Of a stretch of DNA of 23,593 bases, positions 23,587 to 23,593 are shown one piece after another. This DNA is from Clostridiaceae bacterium. GTDB lineage: Bacteria; Bacillota; Clostridia; Oscillospirales; QAMX01. The stretch spans positions 1-23,593 of the forward strand of contig JAEDGJ010000018.1 of assembly GCA_016297585.1 (NCBI GenBank), read 5' to 3'. The position numbers were made by a program, and so were the translations under genes. The notes under the pieces are model-generated. The model made no database searches. It saw nothing but the letters and a program-made list of their open reading frames with translations, and was not told the DNA's origin. Each line of letters starts with the position of its first letter. The first letter of the stretch is position 1.

Positions 23587-23593
23587 AAAGGAG
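23587..23593 (+). promoter_or_regulatory. Probable ribosome-binding site of the next gene (window edge)
   Basis: AAAGGAG forms the last seven bases, after an AT-rich stretch that follows the S41 stop codon. A start codon would fall just beyond the window. Confidence 0.4.

Noticed and set aside
1..23593. tRNA, rRNA, CRISPR array, insertion sequence or phage genes
   Set aside because: Searched by eye in all gaps and gene starts; no cloverleaf, spaced direct repeats, transposase or integrase motif was seen.

Overview
The window is about 23.6 kb of GC-rich DNA from what looks like a high-GC, probably gut-associated, member of the Clostridia (Oscillospirales-like). That placement is inference. 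It rests on a type III glutamine synthetase beside asparagine synthetase A, a DUF1934 gene directly upstream of argS (as ywiB-argS in Bacillus), DUF6062 and DUF4838 proteins, a PRK07105-type pyridoxamine kinase, and strong purine-rich Shine-Dalgarno sequences. I see no rRNA, tRNA, CRISPR array, prophage or transposase. No gap without a gene exceeds 300 bases.

Layout. 1-2357 (+): the 3' end of asnA, then the type III glutamine synthetase (ammonia assimilation into Asn and Gln). 2446-5077 (-): a small AT-richer MazG-like pyrophosphohydrolase and a GH20-type glycosidase, separated by a strong terminator. 5239-6588 (+): rarA with its own promoter, ending at a bidirectional terminator. 6649-11861 (-): a tight five-gene run in the order ribokinase, GH43 glycosidase, mannitol-1-phosphate dehydrogenase family protein, PfkB kinase, phosphoribosyltransferase, with gaps of 19-30 bp. 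11867-12771 (+): pyridoxamine kinase with a near-perfect promoter and a TTG start, diverging from the ribokinase. 12853-13524 (+): a DUF6062 protein with two zinc-finger-like halves, overlapping the 3' end of a convergent glycerophosphodiester phosphodiesterase (GDPD, 13504-14211). 14262-15626 (+): a patatin-like phospholipase diverging from that GDPD. 15748-16950 (+): acetate kinase behind a strong promoter whose -35 lies in a perfect inverted repeat. 17029-19661 (-): a membrane-anchored GDPD and a DUF4838 protein. 19860-23555 (+): DUF1934, argS and a secreted S41 protease with a peptidoglycan-binding-like tail.

How the genes fit together. Most of this is core metabolism and housekeeping. 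Two accessory themes stand out. One is intracellular glycan and sugar processing: GH20-type, GH43 and DUF4838 proteins without signal peptides, ribokinase, a PfkB kinase and a polyol-phosphate dehydrogenase. The other is phospholipid turnover: a patatin-like lipase next to one GDPD, with a second, membrane-anchored GDPD nearby. No clearly novel defence or mobile system is visible. The most interesting points are the mixed sugar/nucleobase operon, the duplicated Cys/His modules of the DUF6062 protein, the CxxCCxxC cluster in the GH43 enzyme, the operator-like repeats on two promoters, and the overlap of the ribokinase start with the pyridoxamine kinase promoter.
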